The notes under the pieces: model-generated | What the model was told of the DNA's origin: nothing | Seen by the model: the letters and a program-made list of their open reading frames with translations, nothing else | Databases searched by the model: none | From: Tretioscincus oriximinensis | Lineage: Eukaryota; Chordata; Lepidosauria; Squamata; Gymnophthalmidae | Reading direction: 5' to 3' | Length of the DNA: 64,000 nucleotides | NCBI GenBank assembly: GCA_022410635.1 | Contig: JAJVDF010000496.1 | Location: 769,676 to 833,675 of the forward strand | Made by a program: the position numbers and the translations under genes | Shown here: positions 30,893 through 42,387 of the stretch, piece by piece | How the letters are laid out: the number at the start of each line of letters is the position of its first letter | Position numbering within the stretch: the first letter of the stretch is position 1

Positions 30893-31718
30893 AGGACAGG
30901 GCAAGAAAAGGATCTTGGGGTGTTAGTGGACAATTCAATGAAAATGTCAACCCAGTGTGCAGCAGCAGCAAAAAAGGCAAATTCCATGTTGGGGATAATT
31001 AGGAAAGGAATCGAAAACAAGTCAGCAAATGTTGTTTTGCCTCTTTATAAATCTGTGGTGAGGCCACATTTGGAATACTGTGTTCAATTCTGGTCACCAC
31101 ATCTCAAGAGGGATATTTTGGAACTGGAGAAAGTGCAGAAAAGGGCAACAAAAATGATCAAGGGTCTGGAGCACCTCCCTTACGAAGCAAGGCTGCAACG
31201 TCTGGGCCTCTTCAGCCTTGAAAGGAGACGTTTGAGGGGTGATCTGATTGAAGTGTACAAAATCATGCATGGGATCGACAGGGTGAATAGAGAAAAAATG
31301 TTTTCTCTATCACACAACACAAGGACCAGAGGGCACTCCTTAAAACTGTTGGGTAGAAAAGTGAGAACAGACAAAGGAAAGTATTTTTTCACCCAGAGGG
31401 TCATCGGCCTGTGGAATTTACTTCCTGAAGAGGTAGTGGTAGCTACCAGCTTGGATAGTTTCAAGACAGGACTAGACAGGTTTATGGACACTAAGGGTAT
31501 AAATGGATACTAAGATAGTTGTCTGGATGTAGCCTCCGGGATGGAGCAACAGGCAGGACTTTTGAAATACCATTTGCAGGGAGTCACGAACAGGAGCAGC
31601 ATATTTTGCTTTCCTCTGTTTGGACTGCCCAGGTGCATCTGGTGGGCCTCTGTGTGACACAGAATGCTGGACTCGATGGGCTGTGGCCTGATCCAGTATG
31701 GCTCTTCTTATGTTCTTA
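30893..31718 (+). mobile_element. CR1 lineage-1 3' copy, relatively young
   Basis: It begins abruptly inside ORF2 (GGCAAGAAAAGGATCTTGGG) and ends with the complete 3' UTR and CTTCTTATGTTCTTA. High similarity to 59925-60560 on the other strand suggests recent activity. Confidence 0.9.
30920..31513 (+). pseudogene. CR1 ORF2 C-terminal fragment (197 codons, open)
   Basis: An uninterrupted C-terminal part of CR1 ORF2, starting at MLVDNSMKMSTQCAAAAK downstream of the FADD motif and running to the natural stop after DRFMDTKGINGY. It includes VQKRATKMIKGLEHLPYEAR and the conserved WNLLPEEVVVA near the end. It lacks the catalytic domains because of 5' truncation, so no enzymatic activity is expected. 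The absence of disabling mutations over about 590 bp marks it as young relative to other CR1 pieces here. The start codon is simply the first internal Met and is not a real start. Confidence 0.9.
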
Positions 31719-32036
31719 GGTTAAAGAGGCACGTCTTCAAGCATTTTCTTAATACAGACAGAGGGAGGCTGTTCCATAGTCTGGGGGCTGCATGGAGAAC
31801 AGCCTTTCATCTGCTCGTAATCTTCGAAGAGTCATAGTGGTTTTTCTCTCCTGACCTTATCTAGCCCATGCTTGATTTTATACATTTCAATCAGATTTGT
31901 CTATTATGATTCTAGGATGCAATGGCTAATAATTGAAGTGTTATACAGTATGATTCATTCAAGATATACTTGTGGGCAGGTTTATTTCTTTCCAAACCCT
32001 TTGCGGAGGGATCAGGTTTGTTCTCATTGGCACATG
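31719..32036. other. Mostly unrecognised; possible short CR1 trace
   Basis: TTGATTTTATACATTTCAATCA near 31872 resembles antisense CR1 coding text, but the match is short. Confidence 0.35.
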
Positions 32037-32039
32037 GGA

Positions 32040-32161
32040 AATAAAAACATAAGAGGAGCCCTGCTGAATGGGACCGGAGCTCATCTAGTCCAGCATTCTG
32101 TCTCACATAGAGACCCATCAATTGCACCTGGGCAGTCTGGAACAGAAGATGGCAAAATGGA
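32040..32161 (-). mobile_element. CR1 lineage-1 3' tip, antisense
   Basis: ATAAGAGGAGCCCTGCTGAA, CATCTAGTCCAGCATTCTGT, CAATTGCACCTGGGCAGTCT. It is followed directly by a lineage-2 CR1 in the opposite orientation. Confidence 0.8.
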
Positions 32162-32605
<444 letters not shown>

Positions 32606-32954
32606 TATTTGTGGTCCTTGCAAATATTGATCATTCATTGCAAGAACACTGCATAATTTGTCACTGGCAATTTTGTTGGTGCTTTGGTGAGCAAGCTTGA
32701 GTAACTTCTGGATGACTAGAATGCTGATTGCTAATGAATTCCACTCTGCTAATTGGTTTTACCTAGAGAATTAAGAAGGATGCTTCTCCCCCAGTCGTGT
32801 AGCCTTTCTTGGTCTGTGATTTATATCTTACTCATTGACACAGAAATTAACAGATGGAAAGGCACAGTGACTTCACTTGTGGTACACACAATAACCAAGG
32901 ATTATCTTATTAATAAATTATCCTGCATATTATATAAGCTGCCTGGTGTCAGGG

Positions 32955-33174
32955 TAGATGAGATCGTCTCTGCCATGAGGAGTGTCAATCACCATCTTTA
33001 CATGCATTCAGGAAATGTAAGGCGGCCTTTGGATGAAAAAACTGCTCTCCCTTTCCTGCCCTCAGATATTGTTATTTTAATATGTTAATTTGGTTTTAAT
33101 AAGTTGGTTTTTCTGCCCTGAGATCTTCAGGTATAGGGCAGTATAGAATTGTAAATAAATAAACAAATAAATAA
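32955..33174 (+). mobile_element. L2-clade LINE 3' UTR and tail
   Basis: GAGTGTCAATCACCATCTTT, AAAACTGCTCTCCCTTTCCT, CCTGAGATCTTCAGGTATAG and (AAATA)n. The body matches 21430-21635. Confidence 0.75.
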
Positions 33175-33284
33175 AGTATATGTCATTACCCATAGGACAA
33201 AGGTAAGAAATTAGACAAATGAGAATAAGAAAATGACCCGTCTACAATATCTATTTGCATTTATGCAGTTTTTTATCATAACTA

Positions 33285-33832
33285 GATAGGACTTTTGTAA
33301 TGCACTCTGTATGGGGCTGCCCTTGAAAGCGGTTTGGAAGCCTCAGCTGCCGCAGAATACAGCAGCTAGACTGCAGACAGGAACGACTAGCTGGGCACAC
33401 ATCCCGCTGGTCTTGAAAGATTTGCACTGGCTACCAATTTGCTACAATTCAAGGTGTTAACTTTAACCTATAAAGCCCTAAATAACTTGGGTCCCAAATA
33501 TCTAAAGGCACACCTTCTCCCATACCAAGCTGCCCATACCTTAAGGTCTGCAGGGGAGGGCCACCTGTCTGTACCACCCCTTTCAACAGCGAATGGAGCG
33601 GGGACCCGGGATAGAGCCTTCTCGGTGGTTGCCCCCAGTCTTTGGAATAGTCTCCTCCTCAAGGTGCATCTGCCATCATTGTACTCTTTTAGAAGATCTT
33701 TGAAGACTCACCTCTTCAACCTGTCCTTTTTGACACTGTTTTATACTGTTTTTCATATCTGTTTTGTATTGTTGTTTTTATTGTTGGCCAGCCCGATACC
33801 TTTGGGTATAGACAGAGTATAAAAATAAATAA
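33285..33832 (+). mobile_element. L2-clade LINE 3' end, best preserved
   Basis: The coding part can be followed from a DFCNALY-like segment through LQFKVLTLTYKALN, AHLLPYQAAHTLRSAGEG, TRDRAFSVVAPSLWNSLL and FRRSLKTHLF (33439-33822, 127 codons). These are the conserved C-terminal blocks of L2 ORF2. One frame break near 33430 separates the two parts. The tail reads CCGATACCTTTGGGTATAGA then AAATAAATAAA. Confidence 0.9.
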
Positions 33833-33984
33833 ACAAACTACAGGATTGGACTACAATTTAAATTTTTTTTTAAAAAAATGGCTGAATTGTCACTCCTCAT
33901 AAAAGGTAATTTGAAGATAATGTTTTGATAAACTTAACGGCTTCTACTTCTGTCTGCCACTGTGCAGAAAAGTCTCTGAATATT

Positions 33985-34103
33985 AAAGAAATAGCCATGT
34001 TAGTCCAGATTCATAATATCTAGCAAGGGATTCTTGTAGCACCCTAGAGACTAACAAGAAAAAGGAAGGCAGCATGAGCTTTTGCAGGCAAGTCTACATC
34101 ACA
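33985..34103 (-). mobile_element. Single arm of the fold-back retroelement family
   Basis: AAAGAAATAGCCATGTTAGT, AGAGACTAACAAGAAAAAGG and CAGCATGAGCTTTTGCAGG follow the outer-to-inner order of the left arm in copy 1. The second arm is absent; a SINE-B follows at once. The palindrome is therefore not obligatory for the family. Confidence 0.7.
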
Positions 34104-34418
34104 AATGGGTCAGTCGCTTAGGAAATGGTCTCTCACCTGGGCGATGGGGTTTCAAAGCTCTGTGTCGAACGTGGGGAGGGGTGAGCACCTTCCACTAGCC
34201 TGTAGCTCTAGCTAACCCAGCTATTCGAAAGCATGAATTGCAAGAAATTGCAACTGACTGCAAGTAGATGCATGGGAAACAACAAAACAGACTGGTGGGG
34301 AAGGTAAAATGTCAGCCTTTGGGCAAAAATACCCTTGTAAGCTGCTTTGAGTCTCTTTGAAAGGTGAGAAAAGTAGGTTATAAAAACCCAGTTCTTCTTC
34401 TTCATCATCATCATCAGC
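34104..34418 (+). mobile_element. SINE-B copy, sense
   Basis: Head GGGTCAGTCGCTTAGGAAAT, B-box-like GGGGTTTCAAAGCTCTGTGT, GGGGAGGGGTGAGCACCTTC, body CTATTCGAAAGCATGAATTG, GTAAGCTGCTTTGAGTCTCT and tail GTTATAAAAACCCAGTTC followed by (TTC)n(ATC)n. The TTTGAGTC...GAGAAAAG...TATAA tail resembles Bov-B-mobilised squamate SINEs. Confidence 0.85.
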
Positions 34419-34464
34419 TGCTAGGAAGTAGATATGTCCATGAAAGTAAGCATGACTAGAAGAT

Positions 34465-34522
34465 GGATGTCCTGAAACCTTCAGGTATAGAGAAAAGTAT
34501 AAATAAATAAAATATAAATAAG
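34465..34522 (+). mobile_element. L2-type 3' tail
   Basis: TGTCCTGAAACCTTCAGGTA followed by TAGAGAAAAGTATAAATAAA. Confidence 0.65.
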
Positions 34523-34675
34523 ATCAGCAATTTCACATTTGTGTTTACAAATGACTCTGGGATGAATACCATCAGATTTCAGTAATCTATTATTGAGATA
34601 TACGAAGACCTTCTCCCTCGTTACCTTTATTTATTTTTTCTGCTTTTCTCTCTTCAAATGGGGCCTGCCATAGTC

Positions 34676-35048
34676 ATAAGAACATAAGAAGAGCCATACC
34701 GGATTGGGCCAGAGCCCATCTAGTCCAGCATTCTGTCTCACCAGATGCACCTGGGCAGTCTGAACAGTGGAAAGCAAAATATGCATCTGTTCCTGACTCC
34801 CTACAAATGGTATTTCAGGAATCCTGCCTGTTGCTCCATCCGGAGGCAACATCCAGACATCCATCCTAGTACCCATGTATACCCCTGTCTAGTCCTGTCT
34901 TGAAACTATCCAAGCTGTTAGCTATCACTACCTCTTCAGGAAATAAATTCCACAGGCCGATGACCCTCTGGGTGAAAAAATACTTTCCTTTGTCTGTTCT
35001 CACTTTTCTGCCCTCTCCATCCCATGCATGATTTTGTACACTTCAGTC
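34676..35048 (-). mobile_element. CR1 lineage-1 3' end, antisense
   Basis: CATAAGAACATAAGAAGAGC, CATCTAGTCCAGCATTCTGT, CAATGGTATTTCAGGAATCC-type UTR text, then the complement of the coding end (AAATTCCACAGGCCGATGAC) and TGCATGATTTTGTACACTTC. An internal deletion lies near 35012. Confidence 0.85.
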
Positions 35049-35130
35049 AGTCTGCACTAGCATGTAGATGGCAGGCTCCTATTCCAAGATATAGCCCAGA
35101 ATGAGGCTCAATGGGGACAGAACCCTCCTA
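35049..35130. mobile_element. Harbinger-like MITE H1, partial
   Basis: CACTAGCATGTAGATGGCAG, GATATAGCCCAGAATGAGG and CAATGGGGACAGAACC correspond to one arm of H1. Confidence 0.65.
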
Positions 35131-36180
35131 TAGAAACTGAACTCATGCCTGAGAAGCAACATTCTATTGGCCTCACTTTTGTAGGCCACACAGCCTGGCA
35201 CTGTATGTTTTATCCTTAATGCAGAGCTGGGTAACTTCCAGTTAAGACTCATCTGTAGAATCTGTTTGGTCTTTTCCTGATTCTGTCCTTCTCCTTGTTC
35301 ATGAATTTAATCCCCAGCTCTGGAATTTTTGTCTTGCTTTTCTGCAGTTCTGATGAGCAAGAACAGCTGGATCCTGCTGCAGATTCTGTTGACAACATTT
35401 AGTTGTTTTTTTGAGGGTCAGACGGTGCCTGCATGGCTCTGTCTGGCTACTGTCTGACATGTCAGGATACTCTGCTCCAACCTCCCCCCCCCCCAGCTGT
35501 TCTTTCCTTTCATGCTATAGATTGTACTTGTGAGCTTAAGTTTGCCATAGTAATAAGGTAAAATAGAAGGTCGAAGGTGTTGTTCTGTTGCTACAGCAAC
35601 CTGCAAAATGGGAGAAATTTGAATTCGAAACAGAAAAAAACTTTTGGGGAGAGTATTTTTTTGCATATGCAACTAAGCATAGTTTTATCTGTCCATCTTG
35701 TCAGTGATTGCAATAGCAGCTGAAGAGAGGCTACTTTGGGTGCCAAGAAGGGAACGAAACCTACGATTTATTTTGGAGGGACAAAAAAGACTCCGAAATC
35801 CGATCAAATATTTGATGTGACTTACGAAGGCTTTGAAAAGAGGCTGAAGACAATCCTTCAGGCTCAACGTGAGGGTAGATGCTAGAAAAACATGGAAGAT
35901 AAAGATAAGAGAATTCTCTGATTTGTTTTCTTTCCCAGCCAGTAGCATGGTTTTTTTGTTTTCAAAGTATGGAGTAGTTTGTTCCATGTATCAGAACTTC
36001 CATTGGTTACTTTGTAGTTCAAAATGAGAGGTTGTTTCTTTCCTTGATGCCACAAACACCGTCACACACAGCATGGATGGTTCTGTAGCATAGGCCTTTC
36101 CTTCACTGGTCTAGTAAATTAAAAGGGCCAAAATCTGAGAAGAACTCACTATGCCCTTCACAGAATAACTACACAGGAAG
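35131..36180. other. No recognised feature
   Basis: About 1 kb of unique-looking DNA. The 100-codon antisense frame at 35685-35987 has no known motif. Confidence 0.4.
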
Positions 36181-36185
36181 ACTAA

Positions 36186-36334
36186 GGCCCTGTCCATACA
36201 CACCCTGTGCTGTACCTCGGAATAGGAACCTGCCACCCACATGCTAGTTGTATACTATGGCAGGCCCTCAATGGCATGTGGATAGTCAAGCTCTGTCCCG
36301 ACCTGTTTCCCAGAATAAGGCTATGTGGACAGGG
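36186..36334. mobile_element. Harbinger-like MITE H1 copy
   Basis: GGCCCTGTCCATACACAC at left and GGCTATGTGGACAGGG at right. TAA precedes the left end. Interior AATAGGAACCTGCCACCCAC and GGCATGTGGATAGTCAAGC. Confidence 0.8.
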
Positions 36335-36361
36335 TCGAAAGGGTTTTTTTCTGGGTTTTAG

Positions 36362-36628
36362 AGCCACCCTGGTATAATGGCTCTTACCTGATAGCATCCT
36401 GGTTTGATTCTGCCTTCCTCAGTGAACCCCGTTGGATGGCCTTCACAACTCTACTTGAGTTCATAGAATCATAGAAGAGACCTCCAGGGTAATCAAATCC
36501 AACTCACTAGTAATTCCTGGGTTACTCACAATTTTCTCAGTGACACTTACTTCACAAAGTGCCTGTTGTGAAGAGAAGAACAAAAGGTTATGTAAGCTGC
36601 TTTGATCAGTTTTGGATGAAGAAAATGC
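36362..36628 (+). mobile_element. SINE-A copy with nested CR1 tip
   Basis: Head AGAGCCACCCTGGTATAATG, B-box-like CTGGTTTGATTCTGCC, then TTGGATGGCCTTCACAAC. An antisense CR1 3' tip interrupts at about 36460-36512 (TCATAGAATCATAGAAGAGA). The SINE resumes with TTCTCAGTGACACTTACTTC, CTGTTGTGAAGAGAAGAACA and GTAAGCTGCTTTGATCAG, a Bov-B-like rather than L2-like tail. Confidence 0.7.
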
Positions 36629-37465
36629 CCCAACGCCACATGATGAGTGTAACGGAGTGAAACCGCATTCACTGGGGTCAGCCCTACTTTGGAATCTGAG
36701 GCTGGTGCAAGGAATGCAGGGAGAAACTAGGAAGACAATCCCACACATATCAGCCAGTTTTAATTCTGCATTCCTGCTGGCTGCCTCCTCATGCTATTCG
36801 TTTCCCCGTAACGGCCCATCGTACATCAGGGCTGCAGGCTAAAGGTAGTTGCATAACGGAAGGTGCAGCACTTCACAGTGCTTCCGGAAAGGAGCATCAA
36901 TGGCCGATTCTATTTGTATTGCGACAATTTTCTGGATACATATGGCTAAGAATCAGGTAAGAAAATGTTGTGTGGAGCGGGACAGGGTATAAAAACCAAT
37001 CCTTCCTCTTCCACTTTCTCTTCCTCTTTTTCATACTTACCTTCTAGATAGATTTAAGTAGATCACTAGTGTGCATTGTCCTCTTTTTGATCCACTGGAG
37101 TGCCACCGCCACAGCTGCTCCTCTATGGATGCCTCTGCTTTTCTCTCACTTCACAACCACAATACTTACAGTATTTCCCTGGCCATCCACATTGCATCAT
37201 TCGTTACCAATATCTTCAACTTACATTATGAAATTTGATATCCAAAACCAGCACAAAGGCCTCCCACTAACAGCAAATTCAAGGACGTTATGAAGAGATG
37301 GAACCATTAGGAGGGCTTCATTAGCAGATCATAACTGATGGGACTGAGGGTATAGGAATAGGGATCTGATCAGATATTTGGAATTTGAGTCATTTAAATC
37401 ATTTCTGCACTGGACTTTAATCCATATTATATTACGAAACAGGAAGCTGCCATCTGCAATGATGT
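36629..37465. other. No recognised feature
   Basis: Unique-looking. Short open frames only. Confidence 0.4.
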
Positions 37466-37920
37466 CTTGATGGGATGGATCAGAGGCGGGATTTCTGAAA
37501 TACCATTTGCAAGGCATCAAGGCAGCTGAAGGATTTGCCTTCTTCTGCTTGAGGCTGTCCAGGTGCAATTGAGGCATGAGGCACTCTTGTTGGTCTGCCA
37601 TGTGAGAGATCCCTGGGTCAGCTGTGGAGAGGGGTGAGTGCCCTCTACAGGCCTCAGCTCTAACCAACTCAGCTTTTCAAAAGAAAGTAAATTTGCAATC
37701 TACATTTAAAATAGATGAGCACCACCACTAATCTGGTGGGGAAGATAAAATAGATGTAAGCCTGCGTGCAAAAATTAACTTTGTAAGCCATTCTGTACAC
37801 TGAGAGCAAGGTATAAAGGTGAGATTCTTTGTCTTCAAATGATAGGCCACTGTGTGACAGAATGCTAAACTGGATGGTCCATGACCTGATTCAGCAGGGT
37901 TTCTCTCATGTTCTTATGAA
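37466..37920 (+). mobile_element. CR1 lineage-1 3' UTR split by SINE-B
   Basis: GGGATGGATCAGAGGCGGGA, AAATACCATTTGCAAGGC and CAGGTGCAATTGA precede the SINE. TGATAGGCCACTGTGTGACA, CTGATTCAGCAGGGTTTCTC and ATGTTCTTATGAA follow it. CAATTGA/CAAATGA at the junctions may be the target duplication. Confidence 0.75.
37586..37838 (+). mobile_element. SINE-B copy nested in CR1
   Basis: GAGAGATCCCTGGGTCAGCT, GGGGTGAGTGCCCTCTACAG, ATTTGCAATCTACATTTAAA, AAGATAAAATAGATGTAAGC and AAGGTATAAAGGTGAGATTC. Confidence 0.7.
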
Positions 37921-37924
37921 TGCG

Positions 37925-38030
37925 GGTGCATACTACACCAAAATCTATACCAACATGTAAATAGCGTCCTCCTGTTCTGGGATATAACTTGAAATAAGCC
38001 CAAGTGCAGAAAGAGCCATAGAATCCACAC
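37925..38030. mobile_element. Harbinger-like MITE H1, diverged
   Basis: CCAACATGTAAATAGCGTCC, TTCTGGGATATAACTTGAAA and AGCCCAAGTGCAGAAAGAGC resemble one H1 arm. Confidence 0.5.
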
Positions 38031-38049
38031 TGTACACCGCAACATATAC

Positions 38050-38158
38050 AGTATATGTTTATGGACATCAAGGGTATAACTGGGTACTAGGATGGACTGC
38101 CCAGGTGCATCTGGTGGGCCTCTGTGTGAGACAGAAGGCTGGACTAGATGGGCTCTTA
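38050..38158 (+). mobile_element. CR1 lineage-1 fragment with internal deletion
   Basis: TTTATGGACATCAAGGGTAT, GGATGGACTGCCCAGGTGCA and ACAGAAGGCTGGACTAGATG. The middle of the 3' UTR is missing. Confidence 0.75.
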
Positions 38159-38735
38159 ACAGGTAACACACTATTTCTCCCCAAACTTGGAAAATCAGCA
38201 AAGCAACGTATAGCACCACAACTGGGGAATAAAGAAGCAACTTCATTTGAGAGAGAGAGCTAAATGAGATACCCTTTGGCCTACTGCATGCACTCAGTCA
38301 TTTACAGTGGCTCCATACTGAGAAACTTCATTAAGAGAAAAAATAAATATAGAAGAGAAGAACCCCGAAGCATAACTGAATAAACAATATAGTTTGCTTT
38401 CTGAGTATCTAAATGCCTTTTATTGGTCTGGTCAGATGATACTTTCCTCAGGGAGGTTGTTTGGAATTCTGTAGGAGGAATAGGAAAAGAGATAGAATCA
38501 ATCAAAACTTGCCCATCTGTTTAGGTCAGGATTCTGACACTGGCAACATGTCATGCTCTTTAACATACAGCGCTGAAAGACAAATATGGCTGTTTAGCAC
38601 TGAGAAGAGAAACAGAGCAAATCTTGATTCCATCTGGCAAATGGGACTATTGGCAAAACTTAATGCCTGAAAAAAATGTTTGAAACCCCTAGTACCCAAA
38701 GGAGAGAAGCATATGATTGTTGTACATTTGCTGAG
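38159..38735. other. No recognised feature
   Basis: Unique-looking; a short GAGAGAGAGAG run near 38250. Confidence 0.4.
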
Positions 38736-38737
38736 AG

Positions 38738-39045
38738 TTTAGAAGAAGAAGAACTGGGTTCTTATACCCTGCTTTTCTCACCTTTCAAAGGGACTCAAAG
38801 CGGCTTACAAGGCTATTTTGCCCGAAGGCTGGCATTCTATCTTCCCCACCAGGCTGTGGTGGTTCCTATGTATCTACTTGCAGTCAGTTGTAATTTCTTG
38901 CAATTCATGCTTTCGAATAGCTGGGTTGGCTAGAGCTACAGGCTAGTGGAAGTTGCTCACCCCTCCCCATGTCTGACACAGCGCTTTGAAACCCCATCTC
39001 CCAGATAAGAGATTGATTCCTTAGCGACTGAGCTATCCGTGCCTG
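38738..39045 (-). mobile_element. SINE-B copy, antisense, well preserved
   Basis: AGAAGAAGAAGAACTGGGTT, TTATACCCTGCTTTTCTCAC, GGACTCAAAGCGGCTTACAA, TTTTGCCCGAAGGCTGGCAT, TGCTTTCGAATAGCTGGGTT, GTCTGACACAGCGCTTTGAA (B-box complement) and CGACTGAGCTATCCGTGCC (A-box complement). A good reference for the family. Confidence 0.9.
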
Positions 39046-39049
39046 TTTG

Positions 39050-39740
39050 GCAGTGCAATGACTTTTTCAGTTAGTTTTTCTTGAATAAAATTGTAATAAT
39101 TACAACCATAATATGAGACATCAAAACTAAAGAGCAATGATAGTGGATTATATTGAACAACAAGTTGGCAAACTAATGCAGTATGAATAGTAAACGTGGA
39201 GAGATGCATTACAAGTGGCAATGTTAATGAGGACCTATTACATAGAATTTTTTTAAAAGTGTAGTTCCAAACTATTATTTCTAACAACTCGGGAAATAAG
39301 TGAACCAAGAAGTAAGTTTTTGTTACAAAAAGAAGCACTATGAAGAGCATTAGGCTGAAGAGATTTATCAAATTTAACTGCTTGAAAAAATGGGGCCCAT
39401 TTAGGTAGAAGTTCTGAAAAATTGGTTTGAACATGTATGGATTGATTAAGGATCAAAGACCACCTTTTAGCCATCCAGTGCCACTAAGGGCCTTGGCCAT
39501 CCTTAGTAATGACTTGATTAAAGCACGGTGTGGGAGAGAGAAATAGTCAAATTTGAATAGAAAAAGAAATACCAATCCTGGGCTGAGTTGAAGATCAACT
39601 TTCAGGATATCATTCAATGTTTCTTGAATGAGCTTCCAGAACTTACTTATTTTAGGACATTCCCATCATATATGCATGTACATGCCGATTTGTTTACAGC
39701 CTTGACAGTATAGTGTTTAAAGTATATTATTAATGCGGTG
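39050..39740 (-). mobile_element. L1-clade LINE, ORF2 3' end, antisense
   Basis: Read on the minus strand, 39720 to about 39600 encodes a Cys-rich segment CQGCKQIGMYMHI, a stop, then WECPKISKFWKLIQETLN. This matches the C-terminal Cys-His region of L1 ORF2 (C..C then H....C) followed by FWK. Downstream on the same strand, hydrophobic L1-like sequence continues (39033-39434). Stops and shifts make it a dead fragment. It is the only L1 piece recognised in the window. Confidence 0.65.
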
Positions 39741-39782
39741 TGAGGCTAGAGACGTGTAATATTTACCATTTACACTTATTAA

Positions 39783-39842
39783 CAACAGCAACGGCAACCT
39801 TTATTTATAATTCTACTTTCATTAAAGGACGGCGCACATAGT
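39783..39842 (-). mobile_element. Possible LINE/SINE tail remnant
   Basis: AACCTTTATTTATAATTCTA between an L1 fragment and a CR1. Very short; low certainty. Confidence 0.3.
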
Positions 39843-39847
39843 GGTCT

Positions 39848-40356
39848 AAGTTGAGACGTTTGAGAGGTGATCTGATTGAAGTGTACAAAATCATGCATGG
39901 GATGGACAGGGTGAATAGAGATAAAATGTTTTCTCTATCACACAACACTAGGACTAGGGGGCACTCCTTAAAATTGTTTGGTAGAAAAGTGAGAACAGAC
40001 AAAGGAAAGTATTTTTTCACCCAGAGGGTCATCGGCCTGTGGAATTTACTTCCTGAAGAGGTAGTGGTAGCTAACAGCTTCGATAGTTTCAATACAGGAC
40101 TAGACAGGTCTATGGACACCAAGGGTATAAATGGATATTAGGATGGATGTCTAGATGTTGCCTCCGGGATGAAGCAACAGGCAAGCAAGACTTCTGAAAT
40201 ACCATTTGCAGGGAGTCATGAACAGGTGCATATTTTGCTTTCCTCTGTTCGGACTGCCCAGGTGCATCTGGTGGGCCTCTGTGTGAGTCAGAATGCTGGA
40301 CTTGATGGGCTGTGGCCTGATCCAGTATGGCTCTTCTTATGTTCTTATGTTCTTAC
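39848..40356 (+). mobile_element. CR1 lineage-1 3' end
   Basis: The coding end is open for 96 codons (39851-40141), ending DTKGINGY before the stop. The full 3' UTR follows and ends TTCTTATGTTCTTATGTTC. It starts abruptly at GAGACGTTTGAGAGGTGATC. Confidence 0.9.
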
Positions 40357-40532
40357 ATAGCTTTTGTTGCTTTCTTCATAACAGACAGGCTGTGAAGGTG
40401 GTGAAGCTGAGAGAGTTCTAAAGAACTGTGTCTGACGCAAGGTCACCCTGCTGGCTTCATTGAGGCGTGTTGAATCGAACTGGGAGACTCCCAGATAAAA
40501 AGTCTAACCATCATACCAAATTGGCTCCTGAA
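40357..40532 (-). mobile_element. SINE-A copy, antisense
   Basis: TAGCTTTTGTTGCTTTCTTC, AGCTGAGAGAGTTCTAAAGA, CAAGGTCACCCTGCTGGC, TTGAATCGAACTGGGAG and TAACCATCATACCAAATTGG. It abuts the end of a CR1. Confidence 0.75.
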
Positions 40533-42385
40533 TATAAAATTGAAAACGTATCTTATATTGCCACACACAGCAATCCATATTTGTCTCTGAATTAATGTTA
40601 ATTGCCTAACAGGAAATCCCACCTCTTTGCATATGTAACTTCCTGCTCAATCCAGCTTAAAAGAAAGGGATGCTTTCAGAGCTATAAATTTCCAGTAATA
40701 GAAAATGAATACTTTTTGATAGGGGGGACATTAAGACTTCGAGGGGGACATCTCTAAAAGTGTGTCTTGATCCATTTTGCTTACAAATGTTATTTTGGTC
40801 CCCTCCTGCGCACACTTTGCACCTATGAAAATTTTCTGATGTTACTTTTGGGGCAGGACCAGAAGTGATATCCCTCTGTTTGCCTTCCCCTTTCCCACCT
40901 CCACCCCAAAGGGCCCCAATTCCCTGCCACCCCGTTGCCCCCGCAACCTCACTTGCTAGCTGTGCTTTGTCAGAGGGGGCCGTAGCAGTGCAAAGCACCT
41001 AAAGGGGCCCAACGAAGCAGGCAAAAGCGAGAAGGTGAGGCTGCTATCTGCCCGCCTGCCATCACACTTACCCAGCCCGTCCTTTCAAAATGAGATTGGA
41101 CTTGGAATTTCTGTATAGAGAAAAATTAGATGTGGCTCTACTTCCTTTGCGAAAATTAACCCACTGAGACATTAAAAAGGTGTGAGATTTCCCCCACTCC
41201 CTTGCACAGGGGAGTAATATTTCTTCCCTTTGTATGTGTATAACCATCATCCACCCCCTCCCCACACACACACGTGTGTGTGTTCAATAACTGCAGAGGC
41301 AATTAGTTCAATGGTCTGTAAAATAACAGTCATCTTAGATGGATTTCTGTGCCCCTCTCCTCATATTACAGTTTTCATCCTCTGTTTTATTTTTGTAGCC
41401 ACTCAGATATCTTAACGTTAAATTGGTTCCCCCTGTACCCCCCGTCCTCTTAGCAGGAGTTATTACCAGATATTGGAACATGTTATGGAGAGTGGCAAAA
41501 TCACTCGGCACTATACCCGTATGGTTCTCCCACTCGACACCTTTTCCGTTCTTCTATTGCTTTCCAAATGTTAATAGTGCCTCTGCAATTATGTGGAACT
41601 TCAGCAGTGGTGGACACGAGTAGAAACATATTGCCTCCAGGGATCGGCATCTTACTTATATTGGAGCTGCCATGGAATCTCTCTCTCTCTTAAAAATAAA
41701 ATCTGAGACTTTTCTGTTTCTAACCTCTGTCCTTAGCAAATGAAAACTATTTTTCAGTGGGTTGTTTTGTTTTAATTTTGTTTCCCCTTGGATTTTTACT
41801 GGCTATTATTTCCTTCTCACAAAGGCTTGGAAGAACCCTAACCAAGGGGAATTGTGGGTAACGCGAACTGGTAGTTAGCTTGCCAGCTCAGTTGCAGCCG
41901 TCTCCACCCTTTGTGCAATGAGAAAGAGTAGAAGAAAGCACAGTATGAAATAACACAACGCCCAACAGATAGTTCCCTCTGATTTTGTGATCAACAACTA
42001 ATTTTTCTTCTTATAGTTACCCAGGTGGAGGATGTCAAGCCTTTAATTTACCTGTGTGATCAGGGACAGACAGATGGGAGTGAGTGGCAGCCTCTGTGAG
42101 GAAGGCCAAGTAGGGGTTGGAAATGGAGTCAGCCTGCTAATGAATCTGGCTGTTACCTGCATTAGCGTTGCACTGTCCTACAGCAGGTGGAAAATTAAAT
42201 GGCTGCGCTCTCCCACCCAGGTACCTGTTGGAGATACTGTGTTCTCAGTTGAGCAAGGATAGACAAAGCATAAATTACATTAGCAGTATCTTCTGATACA
42301 CACTATTATAAATGCAGGTCTCTTTTATATCCATCTGCCCCTGATATTAGCACAGAGAAACACTTGGGGAATATCTTTCCTAATA
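40533..42385. other. Mostly unique DNA; no gene recognised
   Basis: A GC-rich block spans about 40840-41060. A CA/TG run lies at 41262-41282 and a CT run at 41676-41692. 41990-42240 is GC-balanced with several CAGGTG-type E-boxes. No supported exon. Confidence 0.4.
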
Positions 42386-42387
42386 CT

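Noticed and set aside
40840..41060. GC-rich block as a CpG-island promoter
   Set aside because: Short, few CpGs by eye, and no transcript-like features beside it.
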